A stretch of 47,739 nt of DNA from Lachnospiraceae bacterium (GTDB lineage: Bacteria; Bacillota_A; Clostridia; Lachnospirales; Lachnospiraceae). The notes under the pieces are model-generated. The model did no database searches and was not told where the DNA came from. It saw only the letters and a program-made list of their open reading frames with translations. Each line of letters begins with the position of its first letter. Positions within the stretch are counted from its first letter, which is position 1. The translations under genes were made by a program, and so were the position numbers. This document shows positions 1-7,581 of the stretch, one piece after another. The stretch covers positions 1 through 47,739 of the forward strand of contig QXWX01000057.1 in NCBI GenBank assembly GCA_009911175.1, read 5' to 3'.

Positions 1-63
1 TGGGAAAAGTGGCTGAAAACGGAAGTGGATGATCATGGAGAGGAGATTGATATTGTTGAGTGA
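1..63 (+). CDS. 3' end of an upstream phage gene (partial)
   Basis: Frame 1 is open from the window edge to TGA at 61-63 and encodes WEKWLKTEVDDHGEEIDIVE. It overlaps the start of the next gene by a few bases, as is usual in this tightly packed early region. Only about 20 residues are visible, so no family can be named. It could also be a chance open frame. Confidence 0.4.
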   Translation, partial: WEKWLKTEVDDHGEEIDIVE

Positions 64-421
64 AAACAGCGGACTGACGATTCCAAAGCCGCAATGGAAG
101 AAAAAAAGGAAGCGGCATAAGCAAAGCATCCTGAATACAGAAAAGGGCACCTGTTTTCTTTGCGCGAGACTGCACAATGATCATAGGCAGAAATATACAG
201 AAGATCACCATATCCTCTTCGGATCCGGCCAGCGTGATATTTCCGAGGCGGAAGGGCTGAAAGTAGATCTGTGTCTGGATCATCACAGGGCAGGGCCGGA
301 AGCAGTGCATAACAATCAGGAAATGCGGGAGCTGCTCTGCCGGATCGTCCAGGAAGAATATGAGAAGAGCCATACCAGGGAAGAATGGATGGAGATCAGC
401 AGGAAGAATTATTTGGAATGA
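53..421 (+). CDS. HNH-like zinc-binding phage protein
   Basis: About 122 residues. A basic N-terminus (WKKKRKRHKQS) is followed by a C-x2-C pair (CFLCARL), an E-D-H-H segment, a GSGQR motif and CLDHH, which together look like a compact HNH/zinc-finger fold. Many Firmicute phages carry a protein with this layout (TIPKP, then CxxC, HH, FGSGQR and CxxHH near replication genes), usually annotated as a phage HNH-like or recombination-associated protein. I chose the TTG at 53 because AGGAG at 41-45 is correctly spaced for it; ATG at 29 or 35 has no good ribosome site. Nuclease activity is inferred from the cysteine/histidine pattern only. It opens a string of small, overlapping early genes. Confidence 0.7.
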   Translation: MLSENSGLTIPKPQWKKKRKRHKQSILNTEKGTCFLCARLHNDHRQKYTEDHHILFGSGQRDISEAEGLKVDLCLDHHRAGPEAVHNNQEMRELLCRIVQEEYEKSHTREEWMEISRKNYLE

Positions 422-434
422 GGGAGGACTGGCG

Positions 435-638
435 ATGGAACCAGGAAGCCTTGCGATCGGGGATCATGTAGAATACCGGAACGGGGACCGGACAGAAACC
501 GGATATGTGACATTTATAACAGGATGGTATGACTATGAATATATCGACATCGGCAGCAGGCCGGTGATGCAGAACGGGCAGAAAAGCACGATCGTAGATA
601 TAGAGGATATCATAAGGAAGGTACCTACGCTGGAATAG
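435..638 (+). CDS. Hypothetical phage protein, 67 aa
   Basis: Starts at ATG 435 after GGAGG (422-427); an in-frame ATG further upstream lacks a ribosome site and overlaps the previous gene. The protein begins MEPGSLAIGDHVEYRNG and contains GYVTFITGWYDYEYIDI, a short beta-rich pattern like small SH3-like phage proteins that begin with a 'G-D-x-V' strand. No catalytic residues are evident and no family is recognised. It sits 13 bp after the HNH-like gene. Confidence 0.55.
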   Translation: MEPGSLAIGDHVEYRNGDRTETGYVTFITGWYDYEYIDIGSRPVMQNGQKSTIVDIEDIIRKVPTLE

Positions 639-741
639 GCGTATGGATACACAGGCAGGTATGTCACACAGCGTACAAGCCATCTTTCTTCATCTTCCGG
701 CCTATAGTGCCGGAGGATGGGGAAAAGAGAAAGGAGACCAT

Positions 742-900
742 ATGAAGAAAGAGGGTTCGGCAAGGGCCGAAGATGTGAAAATATGTGAGATATGCGGGAA
801 AATGATTATCGGAGAATACGACTGGGTCCAAACAAGGCGGAGAACGAAGTTGTATTTCTGCAAAGGGATGAAATGCAGAGGGAAGAAACATGCCAGCTGA
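742..900 (+). CDS. Small Cys-rich (zinc-ribbon-like) phage protein, 52 aa
   Basis: ATG 742 follows AAAGGAG with ideal spacing. The upstream in-frame ATG at 643 would add residues that look non-coding. The protein has CEICGK followed about 22 residues later by CKGMKC, a plausible four-cysteine zinc ribbon, and a basic Arg/Lys-rich middle, which suggests nucleic-acid binding. It overlaps the next gene by 11 bp. Function unknown. Confidence 0.55.
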   Translation: MKKEGSARAEDVKICEICGKMIIGEYDWVQTRRRTKLYFCKGMKCRGKKHAS

Positions 901-1264
901 AAATACACGGGAAGGAAAAAAGACTAAGCCGCGGGCGAAGAATACCAGAGCCATCATTGAGCCTTATGTGAGGCGGGGGATTCCGAATACTGAGATCGCG
1001 GAAAAGACGGGAATAAAATACATTACGGTATGGGCCGCGGCAAAAAAGATCCGGGAACAGCTGGCGGAAACAAAGGGGAAGAACGCTGACCGCCATATGT
1101 GTAAGACCTGCAAATACAGGGCAGCTGCTTACAATCCAAACAGTTCCTGGATTAAATGCGAATACGCTTTAAAATCCGGGACGAAGCGTTCCCGGGGATG
1201 CAATGTGGAGGATTGCGACAAGTACGAAAAAGGCGCGCCGGTAAAGGTGAAGGAGGAACCATGA
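890..1264 (+). CDS. Phage HTH protein with C-terminal cysteine motif
   Basis: 124 residues. The N-terminal half is strongly basic and then shows RRGIPNTEIAEKTGIKYITV, which fits a helix-turn-helix (a 'G-x-x-x-x-E-I-A-x-x-T-G-I' pattern). The C-terminal half has CKTCKYRA, then C at the WIKCEYAL segment, CNVEDC and DKYEKG, a cysteine cluster often seen in Firmicute phage proteins. It is probably a small DNA-binding protein of the early region. The 3' end overlaps the next start by 4 bp (ATGA). No regulatory target can be assigned. Confidence 0.55.
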   Translation: MPAENTREGKKTKPRAKNTRAIIEPYVRRGIPNTEIAEKTGIKYITVWAAAKKIREQLAETKGKNADRHMCKTCKYRAAAYNPNSSWIKCEYALKSGTKRSRGCNVEDCDKYEKGAPVKVKEEP

Positions 1265-1473
1265 GTACAAGGGCAATGTATTTGAATGATTTAGACCGAT
1301 TAACAACGGAGATGATGGAGTATATCTGTGACAAGCTGTGCCGGTATCCAGAGATGGAGCGTGATGAAGAATCCCTGGCGGAGCTGTGTGACGGATGCGG
1401 GATGGGAGAGTTCCTTTGCAATATACTCAGCCATGAAGGAGCCAGAACAAACGAAACGGAGAAAAGATCATGA
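1261..1473 (+). CDS. Hypothetical phage protein, 70 aa
   Basis: ATG 1261 is preceded by AAGGAGG and overlaps the previous stop as ATGA. The acidic protein carries CDKLCRYPEM and LCDGCGMGEFLC, again a small cysteine-rich protein that could bind metal. It overlaps the next start by 4 bp (ATGA at 1470), so it is translationally coupled on both sides. No family recognised. Confidence 0.55.
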   Translation: MSTRAMYLNDLDRLTTEMMEYICDKLCRYPEMERDEESLAELCDGCGMGEFLCNILSHEGARTNETEKRS

Positions 1474-1736
1474 ACAGGAATAAAAAGGGCGTCATGCCGG
1501 AGATTACCAGGGAAGTATACAAAAATGTCAAGAAATATGACCGTCAGCAGTTCACTGGATTCTGTACGGACCTGTACAAGTACGGGTATGAGGACGGCAG
1601 GGAGAGCGTGCCGGTAGTGGATCTGGAAGAGGTTATGGCGGCGGTTTCGGCTGCAAGAGGAGTCGGAAAGAGGACATTTGACAATATCAGGGACTGTGTG
1701 GAGCAACTGTTCAGGAAGGAAGATGAGAATGAGTAA
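1470..1736 (+). CDS. Hypothetical phage protein, 88 aa
   Basis: Starts in an ATGA overlap with the previous gene. The C-terminal part contains AVSAARGVGKRTFDNIRDCV, which faintly resembles a helix-hairpin-helix ('G-V-G-x-x-x'), but this is too short to be diagnostic. The N-terminal part is charged and predicted helical. It overlaps the next gene by 8 bp. Function unknown. Confidence 0.5.
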   Translation: MNRNKKGVMPEITREVYKNVKKYDRQQFTGFCTDLYKYGYEDGRESVPVVDLEEVMAAVSAARGVGKRTFDNIRDCVEQLFRKEDENE

Positions 1737-2052
1737 GTCAGTATTGATCATAGACACGCCGGAAGACTGTAGGGACTGCATGATCAGGGATTTAACTGAC
1801 CGCTGTCAGGCTACCGAAAAAGATGTGGACGAATACAGGGAAAGAAGATGCAGGCCGCAGTGGTGCCCGCTGGAAGAGGTGAAAGAGAGCAGTGTTAAAC
1901 GCTGTACTGCACATTTGAAGAGACATGGGTATATCGTCTTGAAATATACCAAAGATATGAAAAAGGATGCGGATGAGTGCGAAGCGATGGAAGAGAAGGG
2001 AAAAAGCAAAGACTGTTGTAGCTGTTCCTGTTCTGTATGTTTGGTTCAGTAG
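1729..2052 (+). CDS. Cys-rich phage protein of unknown function
   Basis: I chose ATG 1729 because AGGAAGG at 1713-1719 is correctly spaced; ATG 1723 is too close. The protein begins MSKSVLIIDTPEDCRDCMI and includes DRCQATEK, RRCRPQWCPLEEV and a C-terminal CCSCSCSVC run. The 'DTPxxCxxCxL ... C-x-x-WCPL' pattern is common in small Firmicute phage proteins of unknown role. The cysteines could bind metal. It ends 13 bp before the methylase gene. Confidence 0.5.
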   Translation: MSKSVLIIDTPEDCRDCMIRDLTDRCQATEKDVDEYRERRCRPQWCPLEEVKESSVKRCTAHLKRHGYIVLKYTKDMKKDADECEAMEEKGKSKDCCSCSCSVCLVQ

Positions 2053-2065
2053 GGAGGAAATGCGG

Positions 2066-2872
2066 ATGCGATCAGTGTTACATTACCCGGGAGGCAAGAA
2101 GCGGATCGCTTCTTGGATCATCAAACACATGCCGCCTCATCACAGTTACCTGGAACCATACTTCGGGTGTGGAGCCGTTCTGTTCGCAAAGCAGCCGGCC
2201 CCGATCGAGACGGTCAACGACCTGGACGGAGAGGTGGTGAACTTCTTCCGGGTGATCCGGGATCCTGAAAGCCGGGAAAAGCTGCGGGAACGGATCACCT
2301 ATACGCCTTATGCCAGACAGGCATATGACGAAGCTGTCCGGGGGGATCCGGAAGATCCAGTGGGGCGCGCTGCCTGTTTTGCGGTGAAATCCATGCAGAG
2401 CCACGGTTTCCGGATGACCGATGACGGCGGATGGAAAAAGGATGTACATGGCCGGGAAAAAGCATATGCGGTCAGATACTGGAACGAGTTGCCGGAGTCT
2501 ATCGCGGAGATGGCCATAAGGCTGAAACAGGTACAGATAGAAAACTGTCCAGCGCTGGAGCTGATCAAGGCATTTGATCATGAGAATGTGCTGATGTACC
2601 TAGATCCACCGTATGTATGGTCAACCAGGTGTGGGAGGAAGCAGTACAGGCACGAGATGTCTGATCAGGATCATATAGAACTGCTGGAGGCGGTGGCCAG
2701 CAGTAAGGCAAAGGTGATGATCTCCGGCTATGACTGCGAATTGTACGACTTTTACCTGGGAAATTGGAATAAAGTGCAGGTTGCGGCCAGGGCGCAGGAT
2801 AACAGGAGGCGGGTGGAGACATTGTGGATGAACTACGATGTGGAAGCATGGCAGATTACGCTACCTGTTTGA
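2066..2872 (+). CDS. DNA adenine methyltransferase (D12 class, Dam-like)
   Basis: 268 residues. It transfers a methyl group from S-adenosylmethionine to N6 of adenine in DNA. The N-terminus has the D12-class signature YPGGKKRIASW, followed by the SAM-binding motif EPYFGCGAVLF (FGCG about residues 33-36) and the catalytic DPPY at about 180-183 (YLDPPYVW). The length fits the Dam family. ATG 2066 is preferred because AGGGAGG at 2051-2057 gives it proper spacing; ATG 2060 is too close. No restriction partner is adjacent, so it is an orphan phage methylase that probably protects phage DNA from host restriction or modulates expression. The recognition sequence (for example GATC) cannot be read from the protein. 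Confidence 0.92.
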   Translation: MRSVLHYPGGKKRIASWIIKHMPPHHSYLEPYFGCGAVLFAKQPAPIETVNDLDGEVVNFFRVIRDPESREKLRERITYTPYARQAYDEAVRGDPEDPVGRAACFAVKSMQSHGFRMTDDGGWKKDVHGREKAYAVRYWNELPESIAEMAIRLKQVQIENCPALELIKAFDHENVLMYLDPPYVWSTRCGRKQYRHEMSDQDHIELLEAVASSKAKVMISGYDCELYDFYLGNWNKVQVAARAQDNRRRVETLWMNYDVEAWQITLPV

Positions 2873-2891
2873 AAGGAGGATTTAGTGAGAA

Positions 2892-3362
2892 ATGATTGAT
2901 GAAAAGAAATTGATTCAGTGTTTGAAACATGATATCTCATGTTTTGAGACAGAAGGTAAAAAGGTTTCTGAGCGTTATCTCCGGGTTGATGACATGATAA
3001 GGATGATAAAAGGCCAGCCCAAAATCGGCAGATGGATCCTATGCCATGAGCGGAAGCCTGAAAGTGAGAAGGAGGTTGAGATTACATATGTTAGCAAACA
3101 CTTGGAAACTGGTGAACCATTATGTTTCACAGCCAGAGCATTTTACGAAGATGGAACAATTAATACTGAGGATAGTTCTTTCAGCTGGGAAGATACAGAT
3201 AACTGGGAATATGACGAAGAAAAAGACGGTTATGTAATTCCTGAGGGTTGGTTTGAGAGCATTTCATTTGCTGAAGAATTTGGAGTGGTTGATATGCCGG
3301 TTATTGCATGGAGGGAAATTGCGGAGCCATATAAACCGGAAGAGGAGGATTCAGAAGAATGA
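2892..3362 (+). CDS. DUF551-like phage protein
   Basis: 156 residues. The middle has GRWILCHERKPESEKEVEI and the C-terminus has PVIAWREIAEPYKPE. This matches the layout of DUF551 phage proteins (a 'W-I-x-x-x-E-R-x-P' start, an 'F-Y-x-D-G' strand and a closing 'x-W-x-x-I-x-x-P'). The N-terminal ~45 residues (IDEKKLIQCLKHDI) are a helical extension often fused to DUF551. It overlaps the YopX gene by 4 bp. The molecular role of the family is unknown. Confidence 0.65.
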   Translation: MIDEKKLIQCLKHDISCFETEGKKVSERYLRVDDMIRMIKGQPKIGRWILCHERKPESEKEVEITYVSKHLETGEPLCFTARAFYEDGTINTEDSSFSWEDTDNWEYDEEKDGYVIPEGWFESISFAEEFGVVDMPVIAWREIAEPYKPEEEDSEE

Positions 3363-3754
3363 GCACAAAAGAAATCTTATTCCGTGGTAAACGTCTTAAC
3401 AATGGGGTATGGGTTGAAGGATTACCGTCCTATGGTATAAATGGAAATATAGGAGATATGGTTGTTTATAAAGGATTTTGCAATTGCTCTACTATTGAGG
3501 TAAAACCAGAAACCGTATGCCAGTACATAGGCTTGGATGATAAAAACAGTAAAAAGATTTTTGAGGGAGATATCTGTATAATATGCAGCAGTTCCATCGA
3601 TGAAGAAGACGGATATTTTGTTGTTAAATGGAATAATGAAGAATCAAGATTTTTCCTTGATGGGGAAGGAATCGCAGTTGATTTTGGCAGTTATTATACC
3701 TACGAGATTGAGGTGATCGGAAATATTTATGATAACCCGGAGTTACTAAACTGA
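3359..3754 (+). CDS. YopX family phage protein
   Basis: 131 residues with the YopX layout: an N-terminal KEILFRGKRLNNGVWVEG, then VCQYIGLDDKNSKKIFEGD and DICIICS, and a closing EVIGNIYDNPELL. YopX proteins are common in Firmicute phages and have a beta-rich fold; their role is unknown. The start overlaps the preceding stop by 4 bp. Confidence 0.88.
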   Translation: MSTKEILFRGKRLNNGVWVEGLPSYGINGNIGDMVVYKGFCNCSTIEVKPETVCQYIGLDDKNSKKIFEGDICIICSSSIDEEDGYFVVKWNNEESRFFLDGEGIAVDFGSYYTYEIEVIGNIYDNPELLN

Positions 3755-3792
3755 CAGGAGGTTCAGGAAAATGAAGAAGGGAAGGAGCCGGA

Positions 3793-4392
3793 ATGATAGG
3801 AAAAAATGAGCAGGCGGAAATATTAAAGTATCTGCTGGGACAGAGATACCGGGCGGAAAAACGGAAGAAACAGCTGGATGACCGTCTGGAAGAGATGAAT
3901 GAAAGGAAACGGTCACCGGTTGGAGCCGGAAGGATATCTTCCGCACCAAAGAATCAAGGGAAAAAAGCGGAAGAACCTTTCCTGGTTTTTCGTATTTCTG
4001 AAATCGAGGATCGGATCTGCCGGCAGAAGCAGGAAATTGAAAATGCGGTTGTCCGGGTAATGAACATCATTGAGTATCTTCCGTTAAATTCAATTGAACG
4101 TGAAATATGCGAACTGCGGCATATTGACATGAAACCATGGAACATCATATCGGCGGAAATCCCGATGTCCAGATCCCAGGTGAACAGGCGCTATAATGCG
4201 GCGATCGATATGCTTTTAAATAACCGGGGCATTCAGAAGCTGATCGCCAAAAATGAGAAGGAATATCTGCAATGGAAAATGGAGCGGAAATTCAGAAATC
4301 AAAAAAGCAATTCGAAAAAAATTGTCAGGAATAAAAAACCAGAAAATAAATCTGAAAAAAATTCAGAAAAAAAGAAGAAAAATAAAAAATAG
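3793..4392 (+). CDS. Sigma-region-4-like phage regulator (ArpU/RinA-type position)
   Basis: 199 residues. The N-terminal half is helical and highly charged; about residues 97-140 contain LNSIEREICELRHIDMKPWN and IPMSRSQVNRRYNAAIDML, a sigma-70 region 4-like helix-turn-helix typical of late-gene regulators in Firmicute phages (the ArpU/RinA group). A Lys/Asn/Ser-rich tail (residues about 168-199) is probably disordered and RNA- or DNA-binding. It is the last gene before the 776-bp control region and terminase, the classic position of a late activator or antiterminator. ATG 3793 follows GGAAGGAG. Which late regulator family it belongs to is an inference. Confidence 0.7.
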   Translation: MIGKNEQAEILKYLLGQRYRAEKRKKQLDDRLEEMNERKRSPVGAGRISSAPKNQGKKAEEPFLVFRISEIEDRICRQKQEIENAVVRVMNIIEYLPLNSIEREICELRHIDMKPWNIISAEIPMSRSQVNRRYNAAIDMLLNNRGIQKLIAKNEKEYLQWKMERKFRNQKSNSKKIVRNKKPENKSEKNSEKKKKNKK

Positions 4393-4540
4393 AAACCAAG
4401 ATCAGGAACAGCGATTCTTTCAGAAGAAGGAAAAAGAAAACCTGATATTGGATTTGCTTTTATTCCGGAAAGGATAAGGCAGATCACTTCAAGCAAAAAA
4501 CAAGGTGGGGGTCTGGAATGGGAAATCAGGCCGGGATATA

Positions 4541-4585
4541 TTTACCGGAATTTATACCGGAATAAATACCGAGCGTTTTACCGGC
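4541..4585. repeat. Cluster of four ACCG(G)-centred direct repeats
   Basis: TTTACCGGAA, TTATACCGGAA, AAATACCGAG and TTTTACCGGC follow one another at 10-15 bp spacing within 45 bp, just downstream of the regulator gene. Roughly helical-turn spacing suggests a protein-binding array. The binding protein is unknown; the adjacent regulator (3793-4392) is the obvious candidate. Confidence 0.45.
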
Positions 4586-4696
4586 ATATAAGAAGGCAGG
4601 ATTTTCAGGATCAGGCCAGGTGTACAGAGCAGACAAACAGGCTCATTCCGGCAGGTGTACAGGAGGAAGCATAAGATTATATGCTGTATAAAAAAG

Positions 4697-4731
4697 ATGC
4701 GACACCATGCGACATTTGTATGTGATATAAT
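4697..4731 (+). promoter_or_regulatory. Candidate phage late promoter (extended -10) with ATGCGACA repeat
   Basis: TATAAT at 4726-4731 is preceded by TGA (extended -10). The expected -35 position (4703-4708) has no TTGACA match. Instead it is straddled by two copies of ATGCGACA (4697-4704 and 4707-4714, 10 bp apart). A weak -35 with a direct repeat over it is typical of an activator-dependent promoter. It lies upstream of the terminase operon and downstream of a regulator gene. Confidence 0.55.
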
Positions 4732-4737
4732 GCTATT

Positions 4738-4830
4738 GTAGATGAATGCGCATGAGACAGTCAGGGCAGCAGGCCTGGCTGGGAGCGATGCAAAACGACA
4801 GGGACAGCGAAGCGGCTGTCCTTTTTGTTT
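4738..4830 (+). ncRNA. Candidate short leader RNA of the late operon
   Basis: Between the extended -10 promoter (4726-4731) and an intrinsic terminator (4802-4830) lies about 93 nt without a convincing reading frame. The transcript could fold (for example around CAGGCCTG near 4770). The layout of promoter, short RNA, terminator and then terminase genes matches lambda pR' and its 6S leader RNA. Whether the RNA acts itself or only marks an antitermination point is unknown. Confidence 0.4.
4802..4830 (+). terminator. Rho-independent terminator in the late leader
   Basis: GGACAGC (4802-4808), loop GAAGCG, GCTGTCC (4815-4821), followed by TTTTTGTTTT. This is a clean intrinsic terminator located between the candidate late promoter and the terminase genes, so late transcription would need read-through or another promoter. 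Confidence 0.8.
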
Positions 4831-4980
4831 TACCGAAGCGGATGATCCATGCATGGACGTGCTGCGTGACTGACAGTGCTGTGAGAGCGCCGTGCGATCA
4901 TGTATGTGATCAGCATAAGTACAGTATCACAAGAGGGACATGGTGCAGAGTACCATGCATAATACACGCAAATGGCAGCA

Positions 4981-5095
4981 GGCCGGGGGCTAAGGTACTT
5001 CCTGGCACGTCGAGATATGCGGGTCGAGGAAGGCCCGGTTTTTGTCCGGATATTAACAAAAAAATTTCATGCGTTTCGTTACGCAAGCCCTGAAG
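4981..5095 (+). other. Candidate DNA packaging (cos-like) region
   Basis: A GC-rich nested inverted structure lies at 4983-5038: CCGGG pairs with CCCGG, CTTCCT (4998-5003) pairs with AGGAAG (5027-5032), and a repeated GTCGAG sits inside. It is followed by an AT-rich stretch with GCGTTTCGTTACGC (5071-5084), an inverted GCGT/ACGC. It sits about 80-190 bp upstream of a Nu1-type small terminase, where cosN and cosB lie in lambda. No cleavage site can be identified from sequence alone. A terminator-like reading is possible because TTTTT follows CCCGG. Confidence 0.35.
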
Positions 5096-5168
5096 TGTGA
5101 ATAAATGATATTCCGGAAAGGGCAATGGATAGATCCACGAGTCACATTTTTAAAAGGAGATCAGTAAT

Positions 5169-5768
5169 ATGGGCGAAGCGGACAAGAAGAAAAATCTTTA
5201 TGAGCCGCGTGAGATTGCGCAGCTGTTTAATTTCTCCGGTACACGCAGAGTTGAGCAGCTTACGGCAGACGGCGTGATCAATGCAGTGCTTGTGAAAGTA
5301 AAAGGGAGGGAAGTAAGGCGGTACGATCTTGAGCCGACCGTACAGAAATACATTCAGTATCTTTCAGATAAAGCGTATGGAAAAGCAGGACGCTCGGAGA
5401 AGGCAGTGGGGCTGCAGGAGCAAAAGCTGGAAGCGGAGATTGCATTGAAAGAGAGCCAGGGTGAGCTGCACAGACTTAAGACTCAGATCGCTGCCGGGGA
5501 ATATATCTCAATTGAAGAGGTCAAGATTGATTATGCAAAATTTTTCCTTGTATTCAAGAAATTTGCAATGTCCCTTCCGGCCAGAATCTGCGGACTGATA
5601 TCCGGACAATTGGAGCCGATTGAGGAAAGGAGAATCGAGAAGGAGATGTCAGGCGAGATCGCGGCTCTTCTGAACTCTTTTGTCGTGGCAGGGGTCGCTG
5701 AACCGAAGAAAGTGAAGGGAATCTTAGATGCAGAAAAGCAGAAAGTGGCGCAAGAAGTATCAGGTTAG
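5169..5768 (+). CDS. Terminase small subunit (Nu1-like)
   Basis: 199 residues. It recognises phage DNA for packaging and recruits the large terminase. The N-terminus (about 10-45) has LYEPREIAQLFNFSGTRRVE followed by QLTADGVI, a winged helix-turn-helix of the gpNu1 type. The middle (about 75-110) is a long charged helix for oligomerisation (LEAEIALKESQGELHRLKTQ), and the C-terminal part should contact the large subunit. AAAAGGAGATCAGTAATG gives a strong start. It overlaps the large subunit by 41 bp. Confidence 0.87.
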   Translation: MGEADKKKNLYEPREIAQLFNFSGTRRVEQLTADGVINAVLVKVKGREVRRYDLEPTVQKYIQYLSDKAYGKAGRSEKAVGLQEQKLEAEIALKESQGELHRLKTQIAAGEYISIEEVKIDYAKFFLVFKKFAMSLPARICGLISGQLEPIEERRIEKEMSGEIAALLNSFVVAGVAEPKKVKGILDAEKQKVAQEVSG

Positions 5769-7569
5769 CTCATATCTGAAAGAAGCGCTGCGGCAGCTGC
5801 AGCCTCCGGAGGAAATGTCTGTATCGGAATGGGCGGAAAAATACCGGATCCTTGACTCCAAGGGTTCTGCGATGCCGGGACCATGGAGGAATGAAAAGAC
5901 TCCATATCTGAAAGAAATTATGGATGAACTTGTGAACTACGAGACCGAAGAGATTATATTTTGTAAATGCACGCAAATCGGCGGATCAGAAGCCATGAAC
6001 AATATGATCGGTTATGTCATACAGCAGGATCCGTCCCCGGTCATGGTGGTTTATCCGACCGACAAGCTGGGGGAGAGTATTTCTGATAACCGTATCATCC
6101 CCATGATAAAGAGCAGTCCGTCGCTGAAAAAACTGTTTCAGGAATTTCGGTCACAGAAGCTGGAACTGCAATTTGACGGCATGTACCTGACGATAGCGGG
6201 GAGTAATTCTCCATCTTCGCTGGCATCCAAAGCCATCAAATATCTTTTCCTGGATGAAACGGACAAATACCCGGGTGCAAGCCGGAAAGAGGCGGATCCA
6301 ATCAGCCTTGCCAAAGAGCGTACAAAGACATTTGCAAACCGGAAGATCTATCTGACCAGTACACCCACATTAAAGAACGGGCATATATGGAAAGCACTGG
6401 AAGGGGCGGATATAGAAAAACATTATTTTGTGCCGTGCCCGTATTGCGGTGAAATGATCGAACTGAAATTCAAGCAGATCCGTTGGCCGGAGGGCGGCGA
6501 AGGAATTACGGCTTCGGATCGTGCGGATCAGGCGGTCTATGTATGTCAGGAATGCGGATGCGTAATTAGTGATCACCATAAAGACAAGATGTTGCGATAT
6601 GGAGAATGGCGCACTGTCCGGAAGAACAATACATCCGGAAAGAAAATCGGATTTTGGATCTCAACGCTGTACAGCCCATTTGTACGATTTTCGGAAATTG
6701 CTTTGGAATATATGAATTCCCTGGGGGATCCGGAGAAACTGCAGAATTTCACAAATAGCTGGCTGGCAGAGCCATGGGAGGACACCAGGCTGAAAACTTC
6801 CGCGGATACGGTGATGGAACGGCGCACAGCGGTTCCGGAGTTCATAGTGCCGGAATGGGCCAGGATACTGACAGGCGGGGTCGATGTCCAGGAAACCTGC
6901 ATGTACTGGACGATCCGGGCATGGGGGAACTATATTACCAGCCAGAACATTGCGCATGGTCAGGCAGCTTCGTGGGCAGATATAGAGCGTGTTATGAATC
7001 TGTCATATGAGATGGAGGGCGGGGACGTATTGGTGGTTGCGCTCTGTCTGATCGATTCCGGATACGATGCGGACAGTACATATGATTTCTGTGCAAATAA
7101 TTCGGACTGGGCGCTTCCCGTTAAGGGCTCGTCTAATCCGATGATGAGCAACTTCAAGAGGTCCAAGATCAACAGACAGGGGAGTAAGGCATATGGAATG
7201 AATCTTGTCTTGGTGGATGGCGATAAGTACAAGGATATGATCGCAGCCAGGATGAAAAAAGAGAATGGGCGGGGTTCCTGGATGGTGTATGCGTCATGCG
7301 ACCGGGAATATGCAGAGCAGGTGACCGCGGAACACAAAGTAAACGAGAAGGCCGGAACGAAAACGGTTCAGAGATGGAGGCAGAAACGCAGTCATGCAGA
7401 TAATCATTTTTTGGACTGTGAGGTATATGCAATGGCCGCTGCTGACATGATGGGTGTACGGTCTATGCATCTGGATAACGCGGAGAAGCAAACGGAAGTA
7501 AAAAAGAGCCGGGAAGAAACACAGCCGGAAGAGGAGGCGTGGATCCGGATAAACGAGGATTGGATATAG
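5728..7569 (+). CDS. Terminase large subunit (lambda gpA family)
   Basis: 613 residues; the ATP-driven motor and nuclease that cuts concatemers and fills the prohead. The N-terminal region has SEWAEKYRIL, then a gpA-type ATPase motif CKCTQIGGSEAMNN at about 79-92 and an acidic Walker B-like segment YLFLDETDKYPG at about 172-183. Two CPYCGE / CQECGC pairs at about 238-285 form the zinc-ribbon insert common in GpA-family terminases. The C-terminal nuclease part includes GVDVQETCMYW and HADNHFLDCEVYAM. Length and order match PF05876. It lies directly downstream of the Nu1-like subunit and 12 bp before gpW. Confidence 0.95.
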   Translation: MQKSRKWRKKYQVSSYLKEALRQLQPPEEMSVSEWAEKYRILDSKGSAMPGPWRNEKTPYLKEIMDELVNYETEEIIFCKCTQIGGSEAMNNMIGYVIQQDPSPVMVVYPTDKLGESISDNRIIPMIKSSPSLKKLFQEFRSQKLELQFDGMYLTIAGSNSPSSLASKAIKYLFLDETDKYPGASRKEADPISLAKERTKTFANRKIYLTSTPTLKNGHIWKALEGADIEKHYFVPCPYCGEMIELKFKQIRWPEGGEGITASDRADQAVYVCQECGCVISDHHKDKMLRYGEWRTVRKNNTSGKKIGFWISTLYSPFVRFSEIALEYMNSLGDPEKLQNFTNSWLAEPWEDTRLKTSADTVMERRTAVPEFIVPEWARILTGGVDVQETCMYWTIRAWGNYITSQNIAHGQAASWADIERVMNLSYEMEGGDVLVVALCLIDSGYDADSTYDFCANNSDWALPVKGSSNPMMSNFKRSKINRQGSKAYGMNLVLVDGDKYKDMIAARMKKENGRGSWMVYASCDREYAEQVTAEHKVNEKAGTKTVQRWRQKRSHADNHFLDCEVYAMAAADMMGVRSMHLDNAEKQTEVKKSREETQPEEEAWIRINEDWI

Positions 7570-7581
7570 GAGGAAGCATTT

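Noticed and set aside
3770..3808. 12-codon ORF between YopX and the regulator
   Set aside because: Has a ribosome site but is too short and overlaps the next start; probably a leader by chance.
4746..5093. 115-codon + ORF in the late control region
   Set aside because: No ribosome site, crosses a terminator and the cos-like structure, and the protein resembles nothing.
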